Positions 13,800-20,934 are shown, numbered from the stretch's first letter. The stretch: DNA of 25,251 bases from Candidatus Woesebacteria bacterium (GCA_020052895.1 JAGVOE010000017.1:1-25251), one strand, 5' to 3'. The notes: generated from the letters alone by a model not told the origin. Program-made: numbers and translations.

Positions 13800-13825
13800 A
13801 GCGTATACCATTCCGCCATCTCGGC
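13800..13825 (-). pseudogene. 5' fragment of tRNA-Leu
   Basis: 26 bp identical to the 5' part of the adjacent tRNA-Leu (13685-13710), covering the acceptor strand and D arm. The sequence that follows cannot fold an anticodon or T arm and has no matching TCTCGGC end. A 10-bp GGTTTTTGAG also recurs at 13742-13751, as in the tRNA anticodon loop, with 48 bp of foreign sequence between. It is a remnant of duplication or recombination, not a second tRNA. Confidence 0.85.
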
Positions 13826-13936
13826 ATACTTGATATTTTACAGTATTACCGTAGACCTTAGTCGATCTCGTGGCATCTAGTGTAAAATCTAGGAGTTCTA
13901 CCGTTCTTTCAAAAACAAAATATAAGGAGGCTTGCC

Positions 13937-14380
13937 TTGAGACCCAATCTGAGACAAACAATTTTTTTGTTGGCTATTTTAACTCTGGTAGTGATCCTGC
14001 TCGCTTGGATTAGCCCTGCCCAGACGCGCCCCACTCAGCTTTACTACACCTACATGGGCGGCCTTAGTCTACTTCCCATTATCTTTATCTACTCTCTCAT
14101 GGGTCTGGACTTTGAATATGTCCGAAGACATCACCAGTCTGCTACCAAGTCGGGAGTAGCTAAGTTGCAAACAATGGGCGATCTGACTATTGTTTACCTT
14201 GGCCCTCGATCACTCATCACTGAGAATCGAATCATCATTGTCCTTGAAGAGCTGCCTAAAACTACTCGCTATCTGGGCCGCTGGTCGGTCTATACCTGCC
14301 AGCACAGAGGTGCTCAGATCGAGCTGTGGCACGACCTCTACACCCTTGGTGGCCAATGGTATTACCTTATTTACGACTGA
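13937..14380 (+). CDS. Two-helix membrane protein with soluble C-terminal domain
   Basis: 147 aa with a TTG start at 13937, set by AAGGAGG (13924-13930) at 6-nt spacing. Helices lie at about residues 8-26 (TIFLLAILTLVVILLAW) and 40-56 (GGLSLLPIIFIYSLMG). The remaining 90 residues are probably cytosolic beta-rich (DLTIVYLGPRSLI, then GRWSVYTCQHRGAQIELWHD). No family is recognised. It is followed 35 nt later by a 55-aa gene, and the pair ends at one terminator. TTG starts combined with a near-perfect ribosome site suggest tuned rather than weak expression. Confidence 0.72.
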   Translation: MRPNLRQTIFLLAILTLVVILLAWISPAQTRPTQLYYTYMGGLSLLPIIFIYSLMGLDFEYVRRHHQSATKSGVAKLQTMGDLTIVYLGPRSLITENRIIIVLEELPKTTRYLGRWSVYTCQHRGAQIELWHDLYTLGGQWYYLIYD

Positions 14381-14415
14381 ACCACCCCACTCTATAACTC
14401 TATCCAAGGAGAAAA

Positions 14416-14583
14416 ATGATCAAGACTTTTACTACCTATTTCGAAACTGAAGCACTAGATGAGAAAGTAAATGATTACCTCAAAGAACTAAAGGTGAAGA
14501 AGATTAAATATGAAGTTCAAACCTCTTCGGCCGCTACACAACACGTTCTATACTATACCGTAACGGTTATTTCTGAGGAGTGA
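14416..14583 (+). CDS. 55-aa protein, Cse60-like
   Basis: ATG 14416 after AAGGAG (14406-14411, 4-nt spacing). The translation runs MIKTFTTYFETEALDEKVND, then YLKELKVKKIKYEV, and ends YYTVTVISEE before TGA 14581-14583. The beta-alpha-beta-beta layout and the pattern of a helix with EKVNDYLKEL followed by IKYEV resemble the Firmicutes Cse60 family of small proteins, a tentative match. The terminator starts 9 nt after the stop. Confidence 0.7.
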   Translation: MIKTFTTYFETEALDEKVNDYLKELKVKKIKYEVQTSSAATQHVLYYTVTVISEE

Positions 14584-14591
14584 TCTACTCC

Positions 14592-14618
14592 AGACCCCGC
14601 TCAGCGGGGTCTTTTTTT
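14592..14618 (+). terminator. Rho-independent terminator
   Basis: AGACCCCGC, loop TCA, GCGGGGTCT, followed by seven T in all. It closes the 13937-14583 unit. Confidence 0.93.
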
Positions 14619-14629
14619 ATCTCATTCTC

Positions 14630-14692
14630 TCCTCGACCTTATCCCAGTTCACCACTTGCCACCAAGCCTGTCCCACTAAGCCTTGACACAAC
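14630..14692 (-). pseudogene. Remnant of a sodA 3' end
   Basis: 14630-14667 matches the 3' end of sodA (16045-16082) at 35 of 38 positions and reads AWWQVVNWDKVEER then MR and a stop on the minus strand. Differences in the shared codons are synonymous (GAT/GAC, GTC/GTG, AAC/AAT). Weaker similarity continues to about 14692 beyond a 14-nt insertion that breaks the frame. It marks the left edge of the AbiE module. Confidence 0.82.
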
Positions 14693-14733
14693 TTCTTGAT
14701 TAGTGTAACCTGATAGTGTAAGTTATTTACACA
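14683..14733 (+). promoter_or_regulatory. abiE promoter with repeated operator-like sites
   Basis: TTGACA at 14683-14688 is a consensus -35; the -10 is weak (TAACCT at 14706-14711 with a 17-bp spacer). AGTGTAA occurs at 14702-14708 and 14715-14721, and TTACAC at 14727-14732 forms an inverted repeat with the second copy (GTGTAA-GTTAT-TTACAC). AbiEi antitoxins are known to repress their own promoter through inverted repeats, which these could be. Confidence 0.6.
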
Positions 14734-14743
14734 ACAGCGTTAT

Positions 14744-15316
14744 ATGAGCTTTATCAAAGATTTTATCAAATCAAAAGGCACAAACCAAACTGTTTTTGGA
14801 TTTTCCAATTTAAGCAGTGCTGTAGCGGGGTACTCGGGACCCAAATTGAGATCGGCATTAAAATATGCCGTCCAACAAGGAGACTTGTGCCGAATTTCAA
14901 AAGGTATTTATTCATTATCTAAAAAATATTCCAAGCAGGAATTCGCTAATAAATACATCAGCCCGTCCTATATCAGCCTGTACACCGTTTTTCAGAAGGC
15001 GGGAATAGTATTCCAACCATACTCCTCAATTTACCTTATCGCAAATAGGTCAAGGGAAGTCGAGATCGATTCCCAAAAATACATATATCGCAAAATTAAG
15101 AATGAAATGTTATTGAATCCTATGGGGATTATTAATGAAAACAACACACAAGAAGCTACTCCAGAAAGAGCCATTTGCGATAAATTGTATTTGGATGGAG
15201 ATGAATATTTCGACAACTTAAGAAATATTGACTGGGATTTTATACGCAGATTAAATAATCAGGTTTATCATGAAAATAAAATTATTTCAGATTTTATAAA
15301 TAAAAACACCAAATGA
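14744..15316 (+). CDS. abiEi: AbiEi-family antitoxin
   Basis: 190 aa. The N-terminal winged helix-turn-helix spans about residues 1-70 (SSAVAGYSGPKLRSALKYAV, then GDLCRISKGIYSLSKKY), and the C-terminal domain holds SPSYISLYTVFQKAGIVF and ATPERAICDKLYLDG. The latter Ala-Thr-Pro-Glu-(Arg/Lys)-Ala pattern is typical of AbiEi-like antitoxins. In these type IV systems the antitoxin represses transcription and counteracts the toxin without binding it. The stop overlaps the toxin start in ATGA. AT content is clearly higher than in neighbours, suggesting transfer. No Shine-Dalgarno site is evident. Confidence 0.85.
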   Translation: MSFIKDFIKSKGTNQTVFGFSNLSSAVAGYSGPKLRSALKYAVQQGDLCRISKGIYSLSKKYSKQEFANKYISPSYISLYTVFQKAGIVFQPYSSIYLIANRSREVEIDSQKYIYRKIKNEMLLNPMGIINENNTQEATPERAICDKLYLDGDEYFDNLRNIDWDFIRRLNNQVYHENKIISDFINKNTK

Positions 15317-16032
15317 AGGCGCTTGACATTACTAGGCATAAGACGAATTTAACTAATATATTGCTAGATGTATACAAAAACAGTACCTTAGGACCAGTGT
15401 TGGGATTCAAAGGAGGAACTGCTGCCATGCTTTTTTACAACCTTCCCCGATTTTCAGTTGATCTAGATTTTGATTTAACGGCGAATTTTCAGAATAATTC
15501 ATTGGAATTAAAAACATTTGTCGAAAAAATGTCATTTTTGCTCTCTTCTAAATACGAAATAAAGGATCAGAGTACAAAGTACAACACTCTATTTTGGTTG
15601 GTCAGCTACGGATCCGGTTTGGCAAATATAAAAATTGAGGTTTCTACTCGGGATAATCCACACAACCACTACAATTTAGTTCCATTTTATGGAGTAACAG
15701 TAAAAGTTCTGGATATAAAAGACATGATTGCCCACAAACTGGTAGCGATTGTCGAAAGAGGAAGCTTGGCTAATCGGGATTTATTTGATATTCATTACTT
15801 TTTGAGTTCACAGTATGCCGGAGAGATTAACTACGAAATTATTAAACATCGAACCGGAAAAAAAGCCAAAGAATTTTATGTGTTTTTATTGGAATTTTTG
15901 GGCCAAATTAATCCAGGGAGCATCTTGGCTGGTTTGGGTGAAGTTTTAACTGACTCGCAAAAGGATTGGGCTAAGGCAAAATTGGTTAAAGAATTGAAAG
16001 GTTTGATTCAGAGGCAAATAGACTTACTTTAA
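15313..16032 (+). CDS. abiEii: AbiEii-family nucleotidyltransferase toxin
   Basis: 239 aa, within the family range. The nucleotidyltransferase core is GPVLGFKGGTAAML (about 30-43) followed by RFSVDLDFDL (about 49-58), giving the G-G-T and S-x-D-x-D metal-binding residues. Later motifs are IKIEVSTRD, and KDMIAHKLVAIVERG followed by NRDLFDIHYFLS, typical of AbiEii/AbiGii proteins. Characterised relatives (MenT, AbiEii) transfer nucleotides to tRNA or bind GTP and arrest growth, often as phage defence. The gene overlaps the antitoxin by 4 nt. Its last bases overlap the sodA stop region by 4 nt in convergent orientation (16029-16032). Confidence 0.88.
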   Translation: MKALDITRHKTNLTNILLDVYKNSTLGPVLGFKGGTAAMLFYNLPRFSVDLDFDLTANFQNNSLELKTFVEKMSFLLSSKYEIKDQSTKYNTLFWLVSYGSGLANIKIEVSTRDNPHNHYNLVPFYGVTVKVLDIKDMIAHKLVAIVERGSLANRDLFDIHYFLSSQYAGEINYEIIKHRTGKKAKEFYVFLLEFLGQINPGSILAGLGEVLTDSQKDWAKAKLVKELKGLIQRQIDLL

Positions 16033-16625
16033 GGACTGAGCCTTTCCTCCACCTTGTCCCAATTCACCACTTGCCACCAAGCTTTGACATAATCGACTCT
16101 TTTGTTCTTGTATTTTAGGTAATAAGCATGCTCCCAAACATCGATCGCCAGTAAAGGTGTCAAACCGTCAACTAAAGGATTATCTTGGTTCGCAGTGGAC
16201 GTTATTTCCAATCCCCCCTCTTTATTCTTGACTAGCCAAGCCCAGCCACTACCAAACCGACCCAGAGCCGCCGCTTCAAACTTGGCCATAAACTCCTCAA
16301 CACTCGCAAATGCTTTTTCTATTTCCACCTTCAAAGAGTTTTCTATTTGACTGACACCGGGAGTAGTCATGCTCTCCCAGAAAAAGTCATGATTCCAAAC
16401 TCCTCCGGCATTATTCTTTATCGGTAGCTGATCCGACGATAAAAGCTCCTGCAAGGACAGTCCTTGCAGGTCGATCATATCCCCTATCAATTTATTTAAG
16501 TTATCGCAATATGTTTGATGATGTTTACCATGGTGGATTTCCATCGTTTCTTTATCTATCACCGGCTCGAGCGCGTCGTAGGCGTAAGGTAAGAGATCTA
16601 ATGTAAACGGATATGTTTTTATCAT
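16029..16625 (-). CDS. sodA: Superoxide dismutase (Fe/Mn)
   Basis: 198 aa, normal length. It converts superoxide to hydrogen peroxide and oxygen in the cytosol. Metal ligands are visible: His31 in EIHHGKHHQTY, His in GGVWNHDFFW, and Asp and His in AIDVWEHAYYL. The C-terminus is KAWWQVVNWDKVEERLSP. Iron or manganese cannot be decided by eye. The codons for DLQGLSLQ coincide with a 23-bp palindrome (16448-16470) related to the RAYT-associated repeats. The 3' end is duplicated at 14630-14667 across the AbiE module. No Shine-Dalgarno site and no -10 at leaderless spacing are visible. Confidence 0.96.
   Translation of the reverse strand: MIKTYPFTLDLLPYAYDALEPVIDKETMEIHHGKHHQTYCDNLNKLIGDMIDLQGLSLQELLSSDQLPIKNNAGGVWNHDFFWESMTTPGVSQIENSLKVEIEKAFASVEEFMAKFEAAALGRFGSGWAWLVKNKEGGLEITSTANQDNPLVDGLTPLLAIDVWEHAYYLKYKNKRVDYVKAWWQVVNWDKVEERLSP
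16448..16470. repeat. REP-like palindrome inside sodA
   Basis: Arms CCTGCAAGGA / TCCTTGCAGG with loop CAG. This differs from the RAYT palindromes by one base pair in each arm (G to A with C to T on the other side) and in the loop. It is coding (DLQGLSLQ). Confidence 0.75.
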
Positions 16626-16669
16626 AAACTTGGACTTAATTGGTATAAGTTAAATATACCACAATAAAA

Positions 16670-17986
16670 TCAACTCTTGTGCCCCCGATCAATCCCGTAG
16701 AACTTAACTCGATCCCCACGGAACTTGAGGTCAATTGTCCCCAAACTCCCGTTTCGGTGCTTGGCAATGGACAGCTTCATGTTCTCCAGGTCGTTGTCGT
16801 CCTGGCGATAGAGAAACATCACCACATCGGCATCCTGCTCAATACTACCCGACTCTCGCAAGTCGGCTAACTGAGGAATCTTCTCTGTTCGGCTCTCGAT
16901 GCCCCGATTTAGCTGTGAAAGAGCCAGGACCGGAATCTTTAGCTCTCGAGCTAGATTTTTCAAACCTTGGGAAATAGCTCCTACCTCTTGCACCCGACTA
17001 TCATAAGATTTATCTCCCACGACCAGCTGTAAGTAATCCACTACCAGTAGCTTGAGTCCTACTTGCGAGTGGAGCTTACGAGCTTTGGTACGTAGCTCCA
17101 GGATAGACTGGCCAGGAGTATCATCGATATAAAGTGGAGAGTCAGCCAAAACACCCATTCCTTCCGAAAGACGGGCAAAATCATCTTCTTTTAAGTTTCC
17201 TGTCTTTAGTTTCCATGCGTCAATATTGGCTTGACCGACCAGCATCCTATCCACCATTTCCAAGTTACTCATCTCCAAGGCGAAGTAGCCTACCGGCATC
17301 TTTCTTTCCACTGCTGCGTACTGAGCAATATTGGTCGCAAAGGTAGTTTTTCCAATACCCGGCCGAGCGGCCAGGATCAGCAAATTGCTGTCTTGCATTC
17401 CTGCCAGCATTTTATCCAGGTCCGAAAATCCAGTCGCCACCCCTCGAAGTCCGTCCGGTGAGTTATGAAGACTGTCCAAGCGGTCAAAACTCTCGGCCAG
17501 AGCTTCTCTGATTGGAATAAAACTTCTCTTGATATGTGACTGAGATAGAGAATAGACTGCCTGCTCCGCCTTGTCTAAAATCTCTATCAAGGGCTTACTA
17601 TCATCAAATCCCATTTCCCCCATAACTGCTCCGGCCGAAATTAAAAGTCTCTTGGTGTAACAATCCTTGACAATCTGCGCGTATTTAACGACGTGGGAAG
17701 CCACTGGCACTTCATTGGACAGCTCCGATAAGTAGCCTCGCCCACCTACCCGATCTAATAGCTTATGCTTCTTCAACCAGTCGGACACCGTCAAGACATC
17801 TATGGGGTCTCTACTTTCGTATAAAGAGCTCATCGCCTCGAATATCTTGCCGTTGTTTTCGTTGTAAAACATCTCCGGCCGCAAAACCACCGCAATATCA
17901 ACAATGGCATCTTTATCAATCAGAACGGAACCTAGTATCGATCTCTCGGCGTCGTCAGCGTGGGGCGGTACACGAGTACTAGCCAT
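16670..17986 (-). CDS. dnaB: Replicative DNA helicase DnaB
   Basis: 438 aa, normal length. The N-terminal helical domain (RVPPHADDAERSILGSVLID) is followed by a RecA-like motor: Walker A AARPGIGKTTFATN, Walker B LLVVDYLQLV, ALSQLNRGIESR and LRESGSIEQDADVV. A C-terminal arginine finger lies in AKHRNGSLGTIDLKF. It unwinds DNA ahead of the replisome as a hexameric ring. No intein is present. The start overlaps the MBL-fold gene by 8 nt, so the two are co-transcribed. The end faces sodA with a 44-bp gap. Confidence 0.97.
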   Translation of the reverse strand: MASTRVPPHADDAERSILGSVLIDKDAIVDIAVVLRPEMFYNENNGKIFEAMSSLYESRDPIDVLTVSDWLKKHKLLDRVGGRGYLSELSNEVPVASHVVKYAQIVKDCYTKRLLISAGAVMGEMGFDDSKPLIEILDKAEQAVYSLSQSHIKRSFIPIREALAESFDRLDSLHNSPDGLRGVATGFSDLDKMLAGMQDSNLLILAARPGIGKTTFATNIAQYAAVERKMPVGYFALEMSNLEMVDRMLVGQANIDAWKLKTGNLKEDDFARLSEGMGVLADSPLYIDDTPGQSILELRTKARKLHSQVGLKLLVVDYLQLVVGDKSYDSRVQEVGAISQGLKNLARELKIPVLALSQLNRGIESRTEKIPQLADLRESGSIEQDADVVMFLYRQDDNDLENMKLSIAKHRNGSLGTIDLKFRGDRVKFYGIDRGHKS

Positions 17987-18638
17987 TCATGAGTAGTACT
18001 TGAGTATCGTCTGGAAGACTGCTGGACTCGATCTTCACTTTGTGGACCGTCTCACCGGCCAAGGGGTACTTGTTCTTTTCCAAAAAGACCTCCAACTTAG
18101 CCAAACCATTAATCTTAGAGCTCGAGGTCTGATAATGCATCGGGATAATATATGAAGGCTGAACTTCATCGGCCAGACTCAAAGCTTCCGTAGCGTCCAA
18201 GGTATACGTGCCACCAACCGGCACCATCAAAACCGCTACCGACCCTAGTTTTTCTACTTGCGAGTCCGAAAGTTTCATCCCCAGATCCCCCAGGTGTACT
18301 ACTATTAGCCCATCGACAACCATGGATATAATTATGTTTTTACCTCTATCAGCACCGCTATTTTTATCATGAAAGCTATTCATAGCCGAGAACTGGACAC
18401 CGGCAATTTCGTACTCCCCTACCTTATCAATTACAAAAGTTTTCTCTCGGCTAATGGGTCCGGTAATTACCTCAACTGCGTTGTGATCATCGTGAGAGTG
18501 GGACACCGTCACCACATCGGCCACATCTTTGGGCAGTGGTAGACCCACAAAATCACTTTTAAAAGGATCTAGATAAATGACCAATCCCGCTTTGTTTTTT
18601 ATCTTAAAACACGAATGACCTAGATATGTGATTTCCAT
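17979..18638 (-). CDS. MBL-fold metallo-hydrolase, UlaG-like
   Basis: 219 aa. The beta-lactamase-fold metal motif HxHxDH appears as SHSHDDHNA (about 46-54), preceded by MEITYLGHSCFKIK and IYLDPF. A further metal ligand is likely Asp in VVHLGDLGMKL, and a late His lies in YIIPMHYQT. The layout matches UlaG/UPF0173-type hydrolases, whose substrates vary (lactones, phosphodiesters). The gene is first in an operon with dnaB. An extended -10 (TGGTAATAT, minus) ends 6 nt before the ATG, so the message is probably leaderless. Confidence 0.87.
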   Translation of the reverse strand: MEITYLGHSCFKIKNKAGLVIYLDPFKSDFVGLPLPKDVADVVTVSHSHDDHNAVEVITGPISREKTFVIDKVGEYEIAGVQFSAMNSFHDKNSGADRGKNIIISMVVDGLIVVHLGDLGMKLSDSQVEKLGSVAVLMVPVGGTYTLDATEALSLADEVQPSYIIPMHYQTSSSKINGLAKLEVFLEKNKYPLAGETVHKVKIESSSLPDDTQVLLMNG

Positions 18639-18644
18639 GAAATA

Positions 18645-18650
18645 ATATTA
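18645..18650 (-). promoter_or_regulatory. -10 element for the MBL-dnaB operon
   Basis: TAATAT on the minus strand, preceded by TGG (extended -10), 6 nt before ATG 18638. Confidence 0.55.
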
Positions 18651-18677
18651 CCACAGACCTCAGCCAAAATTAGGGTA

Positions 18678-18683
18678 TATAAT
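18678..18683 (+). promoter_or_regulatory. -10 element for the 18693 gene
   Basis: TATAAT, 9 nt before ATG 18693. The -35 is weak. Together with the minus-strand element it forms a compact divergent promoter region of 54 bp. Confidence 0.55.
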
Positions 18684-18692
18684 CTACCTGCT

Positions 18693-19118
18693 ATGCGCAA
18701 AGAAGTACTCTACGCCGTTATATTCGGCATCATTCTCGGAGGCGTCATTCTCTATGGCATTCGCCTGGCCAACAACTCCGCCAATATTTTACCTGTGGAC
18801 GATGAGGCGGCTTCGGTCTCGGCTCAACCTTCCCAAACACCTGTCACTGAATCATTTCAGATCATCACCCCTCAAAATCACGCCGTACTCACCGAAAAGT
18901 CCATCTCTCTCACCGGTACGGGTCTACCCGGCACCAGTCTGGCCATCGTCACTGAGCTAGACGACCTTATCATCGAGATTAGCCCGGAGGGCAGCTTCTC
19001 GGCCCAGATAAATCTTCTCGGTGGTGAAAACACCATCACCCTCACCAATCTTTTGAGTGACTACACCACTAGCTCACAGACCTTCACCGTTATTCAATCT
19101 AGTACACTACCAGAATGA
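18693..19118 (+). CDS. Membrane-anchored protein with Ig-like domain
   Basis: 141 aa. One N-terminal helix (about residues 5-24, VLYAVIFGIILGGVILYGIR) anchors the protein, followed by a linker rich in Ser/Ala/Pro (ASVSAQPSQTP). Residues about 52-138 resemble a bacterial Ig-like domain (FQIITPQNHAVLTEKSISLT, then GTGLPGTSLAIV, GENTITLTNLLSD). Such domains occur on cell-surface proteins. The gene overlaps the next one in ATGA and forms a two-gene export unit. The partner and ligand are unknown. Confidence 0.78.
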   Translation: MRKEVLYAVIFGIILGGVILYGIRLANNSANILPVDDEAASVSAQPSQTPVTESFQIITPQNHAVLTEKSISLTGTGLPGTSLAIVTELDDLIIEISPEGSFSAQINLLGGENTITLTNLLSDYTTSSQTFTVIQSSTLPE

Positions 19119-19759
19119 AAAAACAACTTTTGCTCCTTCTCTTTCTGACATCTGTCATCTTTCATCCAACATCTGTCAATGCCGCCACGGCCTCCCCTTC
19201 CGCCACTCCTTCAGAAACTCAAGACATCCAGGAGAAAATCAAAAAAATGGTCGAGGAAAACTTGAGCACCACCGAATCAAATCTCAAGGAAAAAATCAAT
19301 CTGCAAACTTTGGTGGGCTATGTGGGGACTATCAAATCAATTAACTCCGGCAATCTAACCATCGACTCCAAAGAGGGCACTCTGATCCAAATCACTACCA
19401 GTGATAAGACCATCATCGTCAAGTCTGGAGCCACTTCCAAGCTCTCATCTCTAGCTCTAGCCGACAAAATTATCATTATTGGGACTTTGATCAAAGACGA
19501 CATCGTTCTCGCCAAAAAAATCTCTGTCGTCGTCGATGAACCCAACCCCGTCACCACTAATATCGTTGTCGCCAAGATCAGCTCCATCAATCTCCAGAAA
19601 AAAATCATGGGGCTCAACCAAAACGAGACCGAGATTGTCTACAGCCTCACCAAAAAATCGACCGTCAAACTTGGAGACTTTGAAGTAGGCCAAACCATCT
19701 TTGCCATCGCCAAAAAGTACGAAGGCAAAGACTACCTTTCCCGCGCGAAAGTAATCTAA
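19115..19759 (+). CDS. Secreted protein with two DUF5666-like repeats
   Basis: 214 aa. The signal peptide is KKQLLLLLFLTSVIFHPTSVNA with cleavage likely after VNA. A Ser/Thr/Pro linker and a charged helix (IQEKIKKMVEENL) follow. Two beta-rich repeats (VGYVGTIKSINSGNLTIDS, and VVAKISSINLQKKIMGLNQ) each end with a phrase like LALADKIIIIGTL or FEVGQTIFAIAKK, as in DUF5666-like OB-fold repeats. Function is unknown; location is probably outside the membrane, with its overlapped neighbour at 18693. Confidence 0.77.
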   Translation: MKKQLLLLLFLTSVIFHPTSVNAATASPSATPSETQDIQEKIKKMVEENLSTTESNLKEKINLQTLVGYVGTIKSINSGNLTIDSKEGTLIQITTSDKTIIVKSGATSKLSSLALADKIIIIGTLIKDDIVLAKKISVVVDEPNPVTTNIVVAKISSINLQKKIMGLNQNETEIVYSLTKKSTVKLGDFEVGQTIFAIAKKYEGKDYLSRAKVI

Positions 19760-19762
19760 TAG

Positions 19763-19852
19763 TTGTCATCCTGAGCGAGCAAAGCGAGTCGAATGGATCT
19801 CACATTCGTGGAGTGAGATTCCTCCACTCATTACATTCGGTCGGAATGACAA
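19763..19852. repeat. Dispersed intergenic repeat, copy B, with inverted ends
   Basis: 90 bp with ends TTGTCATCC and GGAATGACAA, complementary except for one base. It contains GTGGAG/CTCCAC and the shared block GAGATTCCTCCACTC. It resembles a MITE-like or palindromic repeat, with no coding capacity. Confidence 0.78.
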
Positions 19853-19877
19853 TTGCGCACTTCGAAACAAGTAAATT

Positions 19878-19886
19878 TGTTAGAAT
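19878..19886 (+). promoter_or_regulatory. Extended -10 promoter for the EamA gene
   Basis: TGT followed by TAGAAT (19881-19886). The ATG at 19893 lies 6 nt later, predicting a leaderless message. Confidence 0.6.
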
Positions 19887-19892
19887 AAATTA

Positions 19893-20777
19893 ATGCCCGC
19901 CCTATCGAAATCTCGCGTCAAAGCTTACTCATTTTTATTACTCAACACCGCTCTTTGGGGATTCGCCGCACCCATCATCAAGTACTCCTTAAACTTCACC
20001 ACCCCTGCCCAGTTTCTTTTCTACCGCTACCTTATCGCCACTCTCATCTTTTTTCCCATCTTCTTAGTTCACCGTTCCCGCACTTCTCCCCATGCCCACA
20101 AAACCAATTTCAGGTGGCTCGTCATTCTAGCCCTTCTTGGTACACCTCTTACCCTGCTGCCACTTTTCTACGGCCTCCAGGCTACTACCTCCATTGAAGC
20201 CTCTATCCTGGAGTCCAGTAGTCCAATTTTTACTATTCTGGGCAGTATTATTATCCTGAAAGAAGTCCTCAAACCGCGTGAATGGTTTGGTCTTACCATT
20301 GCTCTTGGTGGTACTCTCCTTCTGGCTTTTGAGCCTTTTCTCATCGGACATCCTCTTACCTCACTCTCCATTAAGGGAAATATTTTAGTCGTCGTCAGTG
20401 ACATTATTTGGGCCACCTTTCTCATTTTTTCCAAAAAAATTAACATCGATCCCATCAAACTCACCTTTACATCTTTCGTCCTCAGTATTCCCTTTTTCCT
20501 AATTATGGTCCTCGTCGAAAAAACCGGCTTTACTCTGGCCAATCAAGCCGTCCCAGGCATTCTCTTTATGGCCATTGGTGGCTCTATCATCGCTTTCTGG
20601 GCGTATCAGGAAGGACAAAGACTCATCGAAGCCTCGGAGGCCGCCATATTTTCCTACCTCAAGCCGGCCTTCTCCATCCCTCTCTCCATCATCTGGCTCA
20701 GAGAACCTTTTTCTTCTGTCACTGTTCTCGCTACAGTGGTGATCATCACCGGTGTCTACCTCTCCGAAAAAAGGTAG
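19893..20777 (+). CDS. EamA/DMT-family transporter
   Basis: 294 aa with about ten helices arranged as two EamA repeats. The first begins FLLLNTALWGFAAPIIKYSL and the second ILVVVSDIIWATFLIFSKKI, and both carry the expected W and Pro positions. The end of repeat two reads AAIFSYLKPAFSIPLSIIWL, then FSSVTVLATVVIITGVYLSE. These inner-membrane carriers export or import metabolites such as amino acids or nucleotides; the substrate is unknown. Gene-dense repeats flank it on both sides. No Shine-Dalgarno site is visible. Confidence 0.9.
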   Translation: MPALSKSRVKAYSFLLLNTALWGFAAPIIKYSLNFTTPAQFLFYRYLIATLIFFPIFLVHRSRTSPHAHKTNFRWLVILALLGTPLTLLPLFYGLQATTSIEASILESSSPIFTILGSIIILKEVLKPREWFGLTIALGGTLLLAFEPFLIGHPLTSLSIKGNILVVVSDIIWATFLIFSKKINIDPIKLTFTSFVLSIPFFLIMVLVEKTGFTLANQAVPGILFMAIGGSIIAFWAYQEGQRLIEASEAAIFSYLKPAFSIPLSIIWLREPFSSVTVLATVVIITGVYLSEKR

Positions 20778-20783
20778 CCTCCT

Positions 20784-20810
20784 GTAGGGGCGGACCCCCG
20801 TGTCCGCCCG
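20784..20810. repeat. GC-rich palindrome
   Basis: GGGCGGAC (20788-20795), loop CCCCGT, GTCCGCCC (20802-20809), within TGTAGGGGCGGACC-type sequence. There is no U-tract, so it is a repeat family and not a clear terminator. Confidence 0.75.
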
Positions 20811-20824
20811 TATCCAACACAAAT

Positions 20825-20846
20825 CTGCAAGGCCTGGCTCTGCAGG
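20825..20846. repeat. Degenerate REP-like palindrome
   Basis: CTGCAAGGC and GCTCTGCAG pair over 5 bp, then a mismatch, a G-T pair and two more pairs. The outer CTGCAAGG resembles the arm of the sodA palindrome. Relation to the RAYT repeats is tentative. Confidence 0.4.
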
Positions 20847-20874
20847 TCACTCACTACACTAGCTCCACTGTAAT

Positions 20875-20898
20875 CCCCCGACAGGGGGCTTTTTTTTT
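20875..20898 (+). terminator. Rho-independent terminator
   Basis: CCCCC, loop GACA, GGGGG, then C and nine T. It lies between the EamA gene and rpmE. Confidence 0.88.
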
Positions 20899-20925
20899 GC
20901 CATTCTTAGCCTCACGTGCTAGAAT
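20897..20925 (+). promoter_or_regulatory. rpmE promoter
   Basis: TTGCCA (20897-20902), 17-bp spacer, TAGAAT (20920-20925) with an extended TGC. ATG 20935 lies 9 nt after the -10. The -35 starts inside the terminator T-tract. Confidence 0.78.
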
Positions 20926-20934
20926 ACAAAGGCT

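Noticed and set aside
13742..13825. Intron-containing second tRNA-Leu
   Set aside because: No 3' acceptor or T arm follows, and the 48-bp insert shows no intron core.
10376..14583. UGA recoding (genetic code 25, as in Gracilibacteria)
   Set aside because: UGA ends several clear genes (DksA-like, lspA, the 55-aa gene) at natural protein ends.
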